A stretch of 64,000 nt of DNA from Mastacembelus armatus (GCF_900324485.2 NW_022872901.1:1-64000); one strand, 5' to 3'; shown: positions 47,270-59,794, numbered from the stretch's first letter. Numbers and translations: made by a program. The notes: generated by a model not told the origin, from the letters alone.

Positions 47270-49543
47270 GTCTGCTGTTTAAATCAGTGTTCATTTCACA
47301 TGTTTTGAGTGTAAATGAGTTAAAATGAAGCCTCTGTGAATATTTCTGGCTGCATCTTATTGAGTTTAGAAAATGCATTATATTTATTAATGAGAAGATG
47401 ATTTTTGGGCATGGGCATGATAATCCATATCCAAAGTGAATATCAACTGTACCGCTTCATGTAGTTATGTCTGTGCAACGAAACGAGTCGCAGCTGTTTC
47501 AGAGCAGTAGTTGTCATCGTTCATTGAACGAGACTGAAGCCATATAGGACAACGAGAGACGCGTCTGCTGTTTAAATCAATGTGTTCATTTCACATGTTT
47601 TGAGTGTAAATGAGTTGAAATGAAGCCTCTGTGAATATTTTTGGCAGCATCTTATTGAGTTTAGAAAATGCATTATATTAATATGACGATGATTTTTGGG
47701 CATGGGCATGATAATCCATATCCAAAGTGAATATCAACTGTACCGCTTCATGTAGTTATGTCTGTGCAACGAAACGAGTCGCAGCTGTTTCAGAGCAGTA
47801 TTTGTCATCGTTCATTGAACGAGACTGAAGCCATATAGGACGAGAGAAGCGTCTGCTGTTTAAATCAGTGTTCATTTCACATGTTTTGAGTGTAAATGAG
47901 TTGAAATGAAGCCTCTGTGAATATTTCTGGCTGCACCTTATTGTTTTTAGAACATGCATTATATCATTATCATGAGGATTTTTTAATTCAAAACAAGTGG
48001 TTTTGCAGCAGGGGCGCAGAGAATTCAAAAATGACAGTGTGATCAGAGCGGGGATTGGCACCTGTGTAAAGCCGAGCAGAGTGCGGTAGGACTGGGCACG
48101 GCTTTCTGGATGTCCCCCTGAAGTTTTCGCTGGAGCCCCAGCAGTTTTCAATCATAACTGCGTTAACAGGAAAAGAAAGTTTCTCCTCCTGACCAGGACG
48201 ACTGCATTGCTAGTATGCCGAGCCCAACAAATGAGCGTCAATATCCAAAGTGAATTTCACCTTCATGTATCCATTGTACCGCTTCATGTAGTTATGACTG
48301 TGCAACAAATCAAGTCGCAGCTCGTTCTGTGCTGTTGTCAGCGTTCAATGAACGAGACTGAAGCCATATAGGACAACGAGAGACGCGTCTGCTGTTTAAA
48401 TCAATGTGTTCATTTGACAGGTTTTGAGTGGAAATGAGTTGAAATGAAGCCTCTGTGAATATTTTTGGCTGCACCTTATTGTTTTTAGAAAATGCATTGT
48501 ATCATTATCATGAGGATTTTGTAATTCAAAACAAGTGGTTTTGCAGCAGGGGAGCAGAGAATTCATAAATGACAGTGTGATCAGAGCGGGGATTGGCACC
48601 TGTGTAAGCCGAGCATAGTGCGGTAGGACTGGGCACGGCTTTCTGGATGTCCCCCTGAAGTTTTCGCTGGAGCCCCAGCAGTTTTCAATCATGACTGCGT
48701 TAACAGGAACAGAAAGTTTCTCCTCCTGACCAGGACGACTGCATTGCTAGTATGCCGAGCCCAACAAATGAGCGTCAATATCCAAAGTGAATATCAACTT
48801 AACGTATCCATTGTACCGCTTCATGTAGTTATGACTGTGCAACGAATCAAGTCGCAGCTCGTTCTGCGCTGTAGTCAGCGTTCAATGAACGAGACTGAAG
48901 CCATATAGGACAACGAGAGACGCGTCTGCTGTTTAAATCAATGTGTTCATTTCACATGTTTTGAGTGTAAATGAGTTGAAATGAAGCCTCTGTGAATATT
49001 TTTGGCAGCATCTTATTGAGTTTAGAAAATGCATTATATTAATATGACGATGATTTTTGGGCATGGGCATGATAATCCATATCCAAAGTGAATATCAACT
49101 GTACCGCTTCATGTAGTTATGTCTGTGCAACGAAATGAGTCGCAGCTGTTTCAGAGCAGTAGTTGTCCTCGTTCATTGAACGAGACTGAAGCCATATAGG
49201 ACGAGAGAAGCGTCTGCTGTTTAAATCAGTGTTCATTTCACATGTTTTGAGAGTAAATGAGTTGAAATGAAGCCTCTGTGAATACTTTTGGCTGCACCTT
49301 ATTGTTTTTAGAAAATGCATTATATCATTATCATGAGGATTTTTGAATTCAAAACAAGTGGTTTTGCAGCAGGGGCGAAGAGAATTCAGAAATGACAGTG
49401 TGATCAGAGCGGGGATTGGCACCTATGTAAGCCGAGCATAGTGCGGTAGGACTGGGCACGGCTTTCTGGATGTCCCCCTGAAGTTCTCGCTGGAGCCCCA
49501 GCAGTTTTCAATCATGACTGCGTTAACAGGAACAGAAAGTTTC
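47270..49543. repeat. Satellite with composite higher-order units (first block)
   Basis: Monomers of the left-hand satellite family plus a diverged type (gcagctgtttcagagcagta) and an embedded foreign segment of about 240 bp that begins attcaaaacaagtggttttg, continues gatgtccccctgaag and ends gcccaacaaatgagcgtcaa. Together these make an 823-bp higher-order unit. Repeated 98-132-residue minus-strand ORFs are side effects. Confidence 0.88.
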
Positions 49544-52500
49544 TGTCATGATTTCAGTATCAATTTGTATGGATCGTAACCTCGACTAACACAAGCGACC
49601 AGGAAACGGAAGCAGATTAAGCCAAAGTTTATTTAATGTATAACAACAGAATGTAAGTGGGAATGCAGGCCAGTGGGGATGTGTTGAATCCAAGAGGAGT
49701 CGACAGGAGATGGTTTCTCCGACGGCCAGTTCCGGTACCGCCGGGCTGGTCCTCGGAGATGGGGGGTGGTAAGTCCGTCACGGGTCCGCAGAGCAATATC
49801 TGACGGGTATGGATTCCTCTGGGGCCAACCAGAGGCCGGGCTCTCTCCAAACTTAGAACTCAGGAAACAGGAGAAAACTAGGTTAATGTAGGAGTGACAC
49901 AAAACAAAGCAAACAGTGTTCGCACCCGGGACTCCTCAGGAGTGAGAGCACAGAAAGTGCCTATATAAAGGCGACAACAGTCAGCAGGTAATCCACAATA
50001 GAGGAAAGCGTCCCCCACGTCGAGTTTACCCCTCTTCGTAGTAAGCACAGTCAAGAGTTAGCTCCTCCGAGCCGTAACCGTGACGCGACAGGAAACAAAG
50101 TCATTTGCCGTAAGCTACTGATTCCTCCGATCAAAGCAAAACAGCTCACAAACGTGCACTTACTTTGCCGTAGCGTGAATCCACACGAGAGTTAAGGACA
50201 AACAATCCGGAGATCTGTGTCACCACGAACCCAGCTACTTAAGCTGGGACTGCAGGTGACACAGATCAGCAATCAAAACAAGCAACCAAAAAACAACCAA
50301 ACCAGTTCCTGTCATGATCCACAACAAAAACAAAACAGGAAGTCCCGACAGCGGATCATGACACTACCCCCCCCCCCAAAAAGGCCGGCTCCGGACGGCC
50401 TTAAAATACAAACCCATCCAAACCAAATCCACGAACAGGGCGGGCGGTGGGCGGTCAGGAGGAGGGCTCCCAAGGGCGGGTGGATGGGCCCAACAAGAGC
50501 CCCCAAGCCCTTCAGGGCCAGGTCCCTGAGTCGCTCTGGCGGACGGCCTCTCCGGCAGGCGAGGGTTTGAGACAGCTCTGGCGGACGGCCTCTCCGGCAG
50601 GCGGGGATTCGAGACCGCTCAGGCGGACGACCACTCCGATAGACGAGGACCCGGAACCACGCAGATGGGTGACCTCTCCGGCGGGCGTGGATCCGGGACC
50701 ACGCTGGCGGGCGACCTCTCCGGCGGGCGTGGATCCGGGACCACGCTGGCGGGCGACCTCTCCGGCGGGTGTGGACCCGGGACCACGCTGGCGGGCGACC
50801 TCTCCGGCGGGCATGGATCCGGGACCACACTAGCTCTGGTGGCTGTGGCTGCAGCAGCTCAGCCCCCTCAACTGGACACTCTGGACACTCTGGACACTCT
50901 GGACACTCTGGTAGCTGCAGAGGAGGCACTGGCTCAGCCTCTGGCTGCTGAGGAGCCTCTGGCTCCAAACCCGGCAGCTGTGGAGACCCCGGCTCCGACA
51001 CTGGCTGCTGAGATGGCACTGGCCCCGTCTCTGGCTGCTGAGGTGGCACTGGCCCCGACACTGGCTGCTGCGGAGACACTGGCCACGACACTGGCTGCTG
51101 AGGTGGCACTGGCCCCGTCTCTGGCTGCTGTGGAGATTCTGGCTCTGACACTGGCTGCTGAGGTGGCACTGGCCCCGTCTCTGGCTGCTGAGGTGGCACT
51201 GGCCCCGTCTCTGGCTGCTGAGGTGGCACTGGCCCCGTCTCTGGCTGCTGCGGAGACTCTGGCTCTGGCTCCGCACCCGACTGCTGCGGAGACAATGGCT
51301 CTGGCTCAGCACTCGGCAGCCGTGGAACTTCTGGTCTTGGCTCTGCACCCGGCAGCTGTGGAGACCCTGGCTCCGAAACTCGCTGCTGCGGAGACTCTGG
51401 CTCTGGCTCCGCACCCGGCAGCTGTGGAGACCCTGGCTCCGACTCTGGCTGCAGAGGAAGCACTGGTACTGGCGGTGGCGGCCGCGGCTCGGGAACCTCT
51501 GGTGACGGCTGCGGCGGCTCGGGAACCCCTGGTGACGGCTGCTGTAGCTGAACCAAAAGCTGGGAAAAAGCATAGTTCAGCGGCAGGTCCAGCTCTTGGC
51601 ACCTCCGGACCAGATCCATAATAGATGACAAGGTCGAGAGAAGGTTGTCCCTGCAGACATCTGGGGAAGAATATTGCGCGACCTGTAGTAGGCGCTCACA
51701 GGCGGAAATGGCTTGGGTGTGGTTGTCCGGATCCAGTACTGCCCCAGACAAAACCCCGGACAGCTGTGCCCGCCAGTACCCCTCGAAATCGTCGATTGAC
51801 ACGACTCCCTGGACTGTGGGGACGAGAGACGGAGCCACAGGCTGAGAGTCTGGAGGAGGGGACTCCGTAGGCTGAGGGTCTAGGGGCAGGACTGCCTTGG
51901 GCGCCTTAGCCCGACGTCGGTTTCGCTTCCTCCTAGGGCCCCCAGGCGGTGAGCCGACCCGCCCACGAGCTGAGGGTTGCGACGTCGGGGACTGCGGAAC
52001 TAGGGGCGGTGCAGGAGGTTCCGGTGGCCGCGGTGGCGATGGAGACCTTGCCGCTGGACGCTGTGGGACAGGGTGCAATCGCCGGGACCTACACCTTCGA
52101 GGCAGACCCTCACGCTTGATAGCAAGGCGGGTTCCGCGAAAAGCGTCTCGATGGTGGCTCCCGACCCCGTCGTCCTCCGCGAGGGGCACTTCGTCCACAG
52201 CTTCGTAACGGGTCTCCCACCCCGCCTCCCAGGAGGATGGAACAGACGCTGGGGAATTACCAGGCCCAGTGACAGGCTCCTCCCCGGCGTCATCGCAGGA
52301 GTACTCGCTGTCCAACGGGTCATCCAAGAAAGACCCCGGGGAGTAACCTCGACCCGGCCGCCTCTCAGGGAAGGGCCCGCTAATTGGGGCGTCACGGAGC
52401 AGAGCCCCAAACCTACAAAAGGGAACCGCCGTCGCGAACTCATCCTCCGAGTCGGCCTCGCTGTCTGGGGGGTCATCCAAGGGGGGCCCCCTGGAGTACC

Positions 52501-52762
52501 ATGGGTCGTGCTTCTTTGCCTGATCACTGAACCAAGAGAGGGGGTGAACTCGATCCGTCTCTTGCTGCGAAGGGACTGACAAACATGGGGAATTAGGCTG
52601 AGACTGAGTGAATAATCCCCCCATCCTTAAACACCTCACCGCAGGCGCAGGGGGGGAGCACGGCTGAGGCAGAGGAACCTCTTTGGACTTAGTCCTTCGG
52701 TTCGGTTCTGTCATGATCCACAAAAAAAACAAAACAGGAAGTCCCGACAGCGGATCATGACA
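49544..52762 (-). mobile_element. LTR retrotransposon fossil with internal region (copy A)
   Basis: Sits in the composite satellite with a 5-bp target duplication gtttc (49,539-49,543 and 52,763-52,767). Ends are TGT...ACA. Orientation is minus: the full 820-bp 3' LTR is on the left (49,544-50,363), preceded in that strand by a G-rich polypurine tract at about 50,364-50,390; LTR-derived sequence closes the right side. The interior carries one long ORF, and no protease, reverse transcriptase or integrase was recognised, so it is a non-autonomous, broken element, probably Gypsy-type by its tgtcatgatccgc start. Few breaks; young by similarity between copies. Confidence 0.75.
50312..52624 (-). 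CDS. Long ORF of unknown function inside LTR element A
   Basis: About 770 residues from the Met shared by both copies (MGGLFTQSQPNSP). N-terminal acidic region, a basic segment RRKRNRRRAKAPK, then a helical-looking block (IDDFEGYWRAQL to LNYAFSQLLVQLQ), a proline/glutamine repeat region (PQQPETGPVP-type units) and Arg-rich repeats (RRRGRPPAWSRIHA). The position suggests a gag-like or captured protein, but no capsid or zinc-knuckle motif is visible. Repeats also open a long ORF on the opposite strand, so part of the length is compositional. Confidence 0.45.
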   Translation of the reverse strand: MGGLFTQSQPNSPCLSVPSQQETDRVHPLSWFSDQAKKHDPWYSRGPPLDDPPDSEADSEDEFATAVPFCRFGALLRDAPISGPFPERRPGRGYSPGSFLDDPLDSEYSCDDAGEEPVTGPGNSPASVPSSWEAGWETRYEAVDEVPLAEDDGVGSHHRDAFRGTRLAIKREGLPRRCRSRRLHPVPQRPAARSPSPPRPPEPPAPPLVPQSPTSQPSARGRVGSPPGGPRRKRNRRRAKAPKAVLPLDPQPTESPPPDSQPVAPSLVPTVQGVVSIDDFEGYWRAQLSGVLSGAVLDPDNHTQAISACERLLQVAQYSSPDVCRDNLLSTLSSIMDLVRRCQELDLPLNYAFSQLLVQLQQPSPGVPEPPQPSPEVPEPRPPPPVPVLPLQPESEPGSPQLPGAEPEPESPQQRVSEPGSPQLPGAEPRPEVPRLPSAEPEPLSPQQSGAEPEPESPQQPETGPVPPQQPETGPVPPQQPETGPVPPQQPVSEPESPQQPETGPVPPQQPVSWPVSPQQPVSGPVPPQQPETGPVPSQQPVSEPGSPQLPGLEPEAPQQPEAEPVPPLQLPECPECPECPECPVEGAELLQPQPPELVWSRIHARRRGRPPAWSRVHTRRRGRPPAWSRIHARRRGRPPAWSRIHARRRGHPSAWFRVLVYRSGRPPERSRIPACRRGRPPELSQTLACRRGRPPERLRDLALKGLGALVGPIHPPLGALLLTAHRPPCSWIWFGWVCILRPSGAGLFGGGGSVMIRCRDFLFCFCCGS

Positions 52763-52767
52763 GTTTC

Positions 52768-54047
52768 TCCTCCTGACCAGGACGACTGCATTGCTAGTAT
52801 GCCGTGCCCAACAAATGATAGTCAATATCCATAGTGCGGTAGGACTGTGCACGGCTTTCTGGATGTCCCCCTGAAGTTTTCGCTGGAGCCCCAGCAGTTT
52901 TCAATCATAACTGCGTTAACAGGAAAAGAAAGTTTCTCCTCCTGACCAGGACGACTGCATTGCTAGTATGCCGAGCCCAACAAATGAGCGTCAATATCCA
53001 AAGTGAATATCAACTTAACGTATCCATTGTACCGCTTCATGTAGTTATGACTGTGCAACGAATCAAGTCGCAGCTCGTTCTGCGCTGTTGTCAGCGTTGA
53101 TTGAACGAGACTGAAGCCATATAGGACAACGAGAGACGCGTCTGCTGTTTAAATCAATGTATTCATTTCACATGTTTTGAGTGGAAATGAGTTGAAATGA
53201 AACCTCTGTGAATATTTTTGGCTGCACCTTATTGTTTTTAGAAAATGCATTATATTAATATGACGATGATTTTTGGGCATGGGCATGATAATCCATATCC
53301 AAAGTGAATATCAACTGTACCGCTTCATGTAGTTATGTCTGTGCAACGAATCAAGTCGCAGCTGTTTCAGAGCAGTAGTTGTCCTCGTTCATTGAACGAG
53401 ACTGAAGCCATATAGGACGAGAGAAGCGTCTGCTGTTTAAATCAATGTGTTCATTTCACATGTTTTGAGTGTAAATGAGTTGAAATGAAGCCTCTGTGAA
53501 TATTTTTGGCAGCATCTTATTGAGTTTAGAAAATGCATTATGTTAATATGACGATGATTTTTGGGCATGGGCATGACAATCCATATCCAAAGTGAATATC
53601 AACTGTACCGCTTCATGTAGTTATGTCTGTGCAACGAAACGAGTCGCAGCTGTTTCAGAGCAGTAGTTGTCCTCGTTCATTGAACGAGACTGAAGCCATA
53701 TAGGACGAGAGAAGCGTCTGCTGTTTAAATCAGTGTTCATTTCACATGTTTTGAGTGTAAATGAGTTGAAATGAAGCCTCTGTGAATACTTTTGGCTGCA
53801 CCTTATTGTTTTTAGAAAATGCATTATATCATTATCATGAGGATTTTTGAATTCAAAACAAGTGGTTTTGCAGCAGGGGCGCAGAGAATTCAGAAATGAC
53901 AGTGTGATCAGAGCGGGGATTGGCACCTGTGTAAGCCGAGCATAGTGCGGTAGGACTGGGCACGGCTTTCTGGATGTCCCCCTGAAGTTCTCGCTGGAGC
54001 CCCAGCAGTTTTCAATCATGACTGCGTTAACAGGAACAGAAAGTTTC
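52768..54047. repeat. Composite satellite (second block)
   Basis: Continues ctcctcctgaccaggacgac (the right half of the foreign segment), then a rearranged junction at about 52,830 and further monomers, to the next LTR site. Confidence 0.85.
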
Positions 54048-54867
54048 TGTCATGATTTCAGTATCAATTTGTATGGATCGTAACCTCGACTAACACAAGC
54101 GACCAGGAAACGGAAGCAGATTAAGCCAAAGTTTATTTAATGTATAACAACAGAATGTAAGTGGGAATGCAGGCCAGTGGGGATGTGTTGAATCCAAGAG
54201 GAGTCGACAGGAGATGGTTTCTCCGACGGCCAGTTCCGGTACCGCCGGGCTGGTCCTCGGAGATGGGGGGTGGTAAGTCTGTCACGGGTCCGCAGAGCAA
54301 TATCTGACGGGTATGGATTCCTCTGGGGCCAACCAGAGGCCGGGCTCTCTCCGAACTTAGAACTCAGGAAACAGGAGAAAACTAGGTTAATGTAGGAGTG
54401 ACACAAAACAAAGCAAACAGTGTTCGCACCCGGGACTCCTCAGGAGTGAGAGCACAGAAAGTGCCTATATAAAGGCGACAACAGTCAGCAGGTAATCCAC
54501 AATAGAGGAAAGCGTCCCCCACGTCGAGTTTACCCCTCTTCGTAGTAAGCACAGTCAAGAGTTAGCTCCTCCGAGCCGTAACCGTGACGCGACAGGAAAC
54601 AAAGTCATTTGCCGTAAGCTACTGATTCCTCCGATCAAAGCAAAACAGCTCACAAACGTGCACTTACTTTGCCGTAGCGTGAATCCACACGAGAGTTAAG
54701 GACAAACAATCCGGAGATCTGTGTCACCACGAACCCAGCTACTTAAGCTGGGACTGCAGGTGACACAGATCAGCAATCAAAACAAGCAACCAAAAAACAA
54801 CCAAACCAGTTCCTGTCATGATCCACAACAAAAACAAAACAGGAAGTCCCGACAGCGGATCATGACA
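54048..54867 (-). mobile_element. Solo LTR (820 bp)
   Basis: Starts tgtcatgatttcag and ends gcggatcatgaca with gtttc on both sides; same satellite position as copy A. A single LTR with target duplication is the known product of LTR-LTR recombination. The first 50 or so bases of the LTR (element orientation) are themselves bounded by inverted tgtcatgatcc. Confidence 0.85.
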
Positions 54868-56518
54868 GTTTCTCCTCCTGACCAGGACGACTGCATTGCT
54901 AGTATGCCGTGCCCAACAAATGATAGTCAATATCCAAAGTGAATATCAACTTAACGTATCCACTGTACCGCTTCATGTAGTTATGACTGTGCAACGAATC
55001 AAGTCGCAGCTCGTTCTGCGCTGTAGTAAGCGTTCATTGAACGAGACTGAAGCCATATAGGACAACGAGAGACGCGTCTGCTGTTTAACTCAGTGTGTTC
55101 ATTTCACATGTTTTGAGTGTAAATGAGTTGAAATGAAGCCTCTGTGAATATTTTTGGCAGCACCTTATTGAGTTTAGAAAATGCATTATATTAATATCAC
55201 GATGATTTTTGGGCATGGGCATGATAATCCATATCCAAAGTGAATATCAACTGTACCGCTTCATGTAGTTATGTCTGTGCAACGAAACGAGTCGCAGCTG
55301 TTTCAGAGCAGTAGTTGTCATCGTTCATTGAACGAGACTGAAGCCATATAGGACGAGAGAAGCGTCTGCTGTTTAAATCAGTGTTCATTTCACATGTTTT
55401 GAGTGTAAATGAGTTGAAATGAAGCCTCTGTGAATATTTCTGGCTGCATCTTATTGTTTTTAGAAAATGCATTATATCATTATCATGAGGATTTTTTAAT
55501 TCAAAACAAGTGGTTTTGCAGCAGGGGCGCAGAAAATTCAAAAATGCCAGTGTGATCAGCGCGGGGATTGGCACCTGTGTAAACCGAGCATAGTGGTGTA
55601 GGACTGTGCACGGCTTTCTGGATGTCCCCCTGAAGTTTTCGCTGGAGCCCCAGCAGTTTTCAATCATAACTGCGTTAACAGGAAAAGAAAGTTTCTCCTC
55701 CTGACCAGGACGACTGCATTGCTAGTATGCCGAGCCCAACAAATGAGCGTCAATATCCAAAGTGAATATCAACTTAACGTATCCATTGTACCGCTTCATG
55801 TAGTTATGACTGTGCAACGAATCAAGTCGCAGCTCGTTCTGCGCTGTAGTCAGCGTTCATTGAACGAGACTGAAGCCATATAGGACAACGAGAGACGCGT
55901 CTGCTGTTTAAATCAATGTGTTCATTTCACATGTTTTGAGTGTAAATGAGTTGAAATGAAGCCTCTGTGAATATTTTTGGCAGCATCTTATTGAGTTTAG
56001 AAAATGCATTATGTTAATATGACGATGATTTTTGGGCATGGGCATGATAATCCATATCCAAAGTGAATATCAACTGTACCGCTTTATGTAGTTATGTCTG
56101 TGCAACGAAACGAGTCGCAGCTGTTTCAGAGCAGTAGTTGTCCTCGTTCATTGAACGAGACTGAAGCCATATAGGACGAGAGAAGCGTCTGCTGTTTAAA
56201 TCAGTGTTCATTTCACATGTTTTGAGTGTAAATGAGTTGAAATGAAGCCTCTGTGAATACTTTTGGCTGCACCTTATTGTTTTTAGAAAATGCATTATAT
56301 CATTATCATGAGGATTTTTGAATTCAAAACAAGTGGTTTTGCAGCAGGGGCGCAGAGAATTCAGAAATGACAGTGTGATCAGAGCGGGGATTGGCACCTG
56401 TGTAAGCCGAGCATAGTGCGGTAGGACTGGGCACGGCTTTCTGGATGTCCCCCTGAAGTTCTCGCTGGAGCCCCAGCAGTTTTCAATCATGACTGCGTTA
56501 ACAGGAACAGAAAGTTTC
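54868..56518. repeat. Composite satellite (third block, two 823-bp units)
   Basis: Two full higher-order units. The first lacks the LTR (an empty site, gaaagtttctcctcctgacc, at about 55,687) and the second holds the next LTR. This shows the pre-insertion state of the site. Confidence 0.88.
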
Positions 56519-59500
56519 TGTCATGATTTCAGTATCAATTTGTATGGATCGTAACCTCGACTAACACAAGCGACCAGGAAACGGAAGCAGATTAAGCCAA
56601 AGTTTATTTAATGTATAACAACAGAATGTAAGTGGGAATGCAGGCCAGTGGGGATGTGTTGAATCCAAGAGGAGTCGACAGGAGATGGTTTCTCCGACGG
56701 CCAGTTCCGGTACCGCCGGGCTGGTCCTCGGAGATGGGGGGTGGTAAGTCCGTCACGGGTCCGCAGAGCAATATCTGACGGGTATGGATTCCTCTGAGGC
56801 CGGGTATGGATTCCTCTGAGGCCGGGCTCTCTCCGAACTTAGAACTCAGGAAACAGGAGAAAACTAGGTTAATGTAGGAGTGACACAAAACAAAGCAAAC
56901 AGTGTTCGCACCCGGGACTCCTCAGGAGTGAGAGCACAGAAAGTGCCTATATAAAGGCGACAACAGTCAGCAGGTAATCCACAATAGAGGAAAGCGTCCC
57001 CCACGTCGAGTTTACCCCTCTTCGTAGTAAGCACAGTCAAGAGTTAGCTCCTCCGAGCCGTAACCGTGACGCGACAGGAAACAAAGTCATTTGCCGTAAG
57101 CTACTGATTCAAACAGGAAGTCCCGACAGCGGATCATGACACTACCCCCCCCCCCAAAAAGGCCGGCTCCGGACGGCCTTAAAATACAAACCCATCCAAA
57201 CCAAATCCACGAACAGGGCGGGCGGTGGGCGGTCAGGAGGAGGGCTCCCAAGGGCGGGTGGATGGGCCCAACAAGAGCCCCCAAGCCCTTCAGGGCCAGG
57301 TCCCTGAGTCGCTCTGGCGGACGGCCTCTCCGGCAGGCGAGGGTTTGAGACAGCTCTGGCGGACGGCCTCTCCGGCAGGCGGGGATTCGAGACCGCTCAG
57401 GCGGACGACCACTCCGATAGACGAGGACCCGGAACCACGCAGATGGGTGACCTCTCCGGCGGGCGTGGATCCGGGACCACGCTGGCGGGCGACCTCTCCG
57501 GCGGGCGTGGATCCGGGACCACGCTGGCGGGCGACCTCTCCGGCGGGTGTGGACCCGGGACCACGCTGGCGGGCGACCTCTCCGGCGGGCATGGATCCGG
57601 GACCACACTAGCTCTGGTGGCTGTGGCTGCAGCAGCTCAGCCCCCTCAACTGGACACTCTGGACACTCTGGACACTCTGGTAGCTGCAGAGGAGGCACTG
57701 GCTCAGCCTCTGGCTGCTGAGGAGCCTCTGGCTCCAAACCCGGCAGCTGTGGAGACCCTGGCTCCGAAACTCGCTGCTGCGGAGACTCTGGCTCTGGCTC
57801 CGCACCCGGCAGCTGTGGAGACCCTGGCTCCGACTCGGACTGCTGAGGAAGCTCTGGCTCCGACCCCGACTGCTGCGGAGACAAAGGCTCTGGCTCCGCA
57901 CTCGGCAGCCGTGGAACTTCTGGTCTTGGCTCTGCACCCGGCAGCTGTGGAGACCCTGGCTCCGAAACTCGCTGCTGCGGAGACTCTGGCTCTGGCTCCG
58001 CACCCGGCAGCTGTGGAGACCCTGGCTCCGACTCTGGCTGCAGAGGAAGCACTGGTACTGGCGGTGGCGGCCGCGGCTCGGGAACCTCTGGTGACGGCTG
58101 CGGCGGCTCGGGAACCCCTGGTGACGGCTGCTGTAGCTGAACCAAAAGCTGGGAAAAAGCATAGTTCAGCGGCAGGTCCAGCTCTTGGCACCTCCGGACC
58201 AGATCCATAATAGATGACAAGGTCGAGAGAAGGTTGTCCCTGCAGACATCTGGGGAAGAATATTGCGCGACCTGTAGTAGGCGCTCACAGGCGGAAATGG
58301 CTTGGGTGTGGTTGTCCGGATCCAGTACTGCCCCAGACAAAACCCCGGACAGCTGTGCCCGCCAGTACCCCTCGAAATCGTCGATTGACACGACTCCCTG
58401 GACTGTGGGGATGAGAGACGGAGCCACAGGCTGAGAGTCTGGAGGAGGGGACTCCGTAGGCTGAGGGTCTAGGGGCAGGACTGCCTTGGGCGCCTTAGCC
58501 CGACGTCGGTTTCGCTTCCTCCTAGGGCCCCCAGGCGGTGAGCCGACCCGCCCACGAGCTGAGGGTTGCGACGTCGGGGACTGCGGAACTAGGGGCGGTG
58601 CAGGAGGTTCCGGTGGCCGCGGTGGCAATGGAGACCTTGCCGCTGGACGCTGTGGGACAGGGTGCGATCGCCGGGACCTACACCTTCGAGGCAGACCCTC
58701 ACGCTTGATAGCAAGGCGGGTTCCGCGAAAAGCGTCTCGATGGTGGCTCCCGACCCCGTCGTCCTCCGCGAGGGGCACTTCGTCCACAGCTTCGTAACGG
58801 GTCTCCCACCCCGCCTCCCAGGAAGATGGAACAGACGCTGGGGAATTACCAGGCCCAGTGACAGGCTCCTCCCCGGCGTCATCGCAGGAGTACTCGCTGT
58901 CCAACGGGTCATCCAAGAAAGACCCCGGGGAGTAACCTCGACCCGGCCGCCTCTCAGGGAAGGGCCCGCTAATTGGGGCGTCACGGAGCAGAGCCCCAAA
59001 CCTACAAAAGGGAACCGCCGTCGCGAACTCATCCTCCGAGTCGGCCTCGCTGTCTGGGGGGTCATCCAAGGGGGGCCCCCTGGAGTACCATGGGTCGTGC
59101 TTCTTTGCCTGATCACTGAACCAAGAGAGGGGGTGAACTCGATCCGTCTCTTGCTGCGAAGGGACTGACAAACATGGGGAATTAGGCTGAGACTGAGTGA
59201 ATAATCCCCCCATCCTTAAACACCTCACCGCAGGCGCAGGGGGGGAGCACGGCTGAGGCAGAGGAACCTCTTTGGACTTAGTCCTTCGGTTCCGCCGAGA
59301 AAACTAGGTTAATGTAGGAGTGACACAAAACAAAGCAAACAGTGTTCGCACCCGGGACTCCTCAGGAGTGAGAGCACAGAAAGTGCCTATATAAAGGCGA
59401 CAACAGTCAGCAGGTAATCCACAATAGAGGAAAGCGTCCCCCACGTCGAGTTTACCCCTCTTCGTAGTAAGCACAGTCAAGAGTTAGCTCCTCCGAGCCG

Positions 59501-59789
59501 TAACCGTGACGCGACAGGAAACAAAGTCATTTGCCGTAAGCTACTGATTCCTCCGATCAAAGCAAAACAGCTCACAAACGTGCACTTACTTTGCCGTAGC
59601 GTGAATCCACACGAGAGTTAAGGACAAACAATCCGGAGATCTGTGTCACCACGAACCCAGCTACTTAAGCTGGGACTGCAGGTGACACAGATCAGCAATC
59701 AAAACAAGCAACCAAAAAACAACCAAACCAGTTCCTGTCATGATCCACAACAAAAACAAAACAGGAAGTCCCGACAGCGGATCATGACA
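56519..59789 (-). mobile_element. LTR retrotransposon fossil with internal region (copy B)
   Basis: Same satellite position and gtttc duplication as copy A. LTR-derived sequence on both sides (left about 56,519-57,141, right about 59,297-59,789), the polypurine-type tract next to the left LTR, and an internal region nearly identical to copy A except for repeat number. Both terminal repeats are shorter than the 820-bp solo form. Broken, few breaks, no pol recognised. Confidence 0.72.
57087..59213 (-). CDS. Long ORF of unknown function inside LTR element B
   Basis: About 708 residues from the same Met as in copy A; almost identical apart from fewer proline/glutamine repeat units and a slightly shorter C-PEC run. 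Conservation of the non-repetitive helical block between copies reflects recent duplication and is not evidence of selection. Confidence 0.42.
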   Translation of the reverse strand: MGGLFTQSQPNSPCLSVPSQQETDRVHPLSWFSDQAKKHDPWYSRGPPLDDPPDSEADSEDEFATAVPFCRFGALLRDAPISGPFPERRPGRGYSPGSFLDDPLDSEYSCDDAGEEPVTGPGNSPASVPSSWEAGWETRYEAVDEVPLAEDDGVGSHHRDAFRGTRLAIKREGLPRRCRSRRSHPVPQRPAARSPLPPRPPEPPAPPLVPQSPTSQPSARGRVGSPPGGPRRKRNRRRAKAPKAVLPLDPQPTESPPPDSQPVAPSLIPTVQGVVSIDDFEGYWRAQLSGVLSGAVLDPDNHTQAISACERLLQVAQYSSPDVCRDNLLSTLSSIMDLVRRCQELDLPLNYAFSQLLVQLQQPSPGVPEPPQPSPEVPEPRPPPPVPVLPLQPESEPGSPQLPGAEPEPESPQQRVSEPGSPQLPGAEPRPEVPRLPSAEPEPLSPQQSGSEPELPQQSESEPGSPQLPGAEPEPESPQQRVSEPGSPQLPGLEPEAPQQPEAEPVPPLQLPECPECPECPVEGAELLQPQPPELVWSRIHARRRGRPPAWSRVHTRRRGRPPAWSRIHARRRGRPPAWSRIHARRRGHPSAWFRVLVYRSGRPPERSRIPACRRGRPPELSQTLACRRGRPPERLRDLALKGLGALVGPIHPPLGALLLTAHRPPCSWIWFGWVCILRPSGAGLFGGGGSVMIRCRDFLFESVAYGK

Positions 59790-59794
59790 GTTTC

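Noticed and set aside
50665-51621. Plus-strand 318-residue Ala/Leu/Thr-rich ORF in LTR element A
   Set aside because: It is the mirror of the proline/glutamine repeat region on the other strand; repeat units without stops open several frames.
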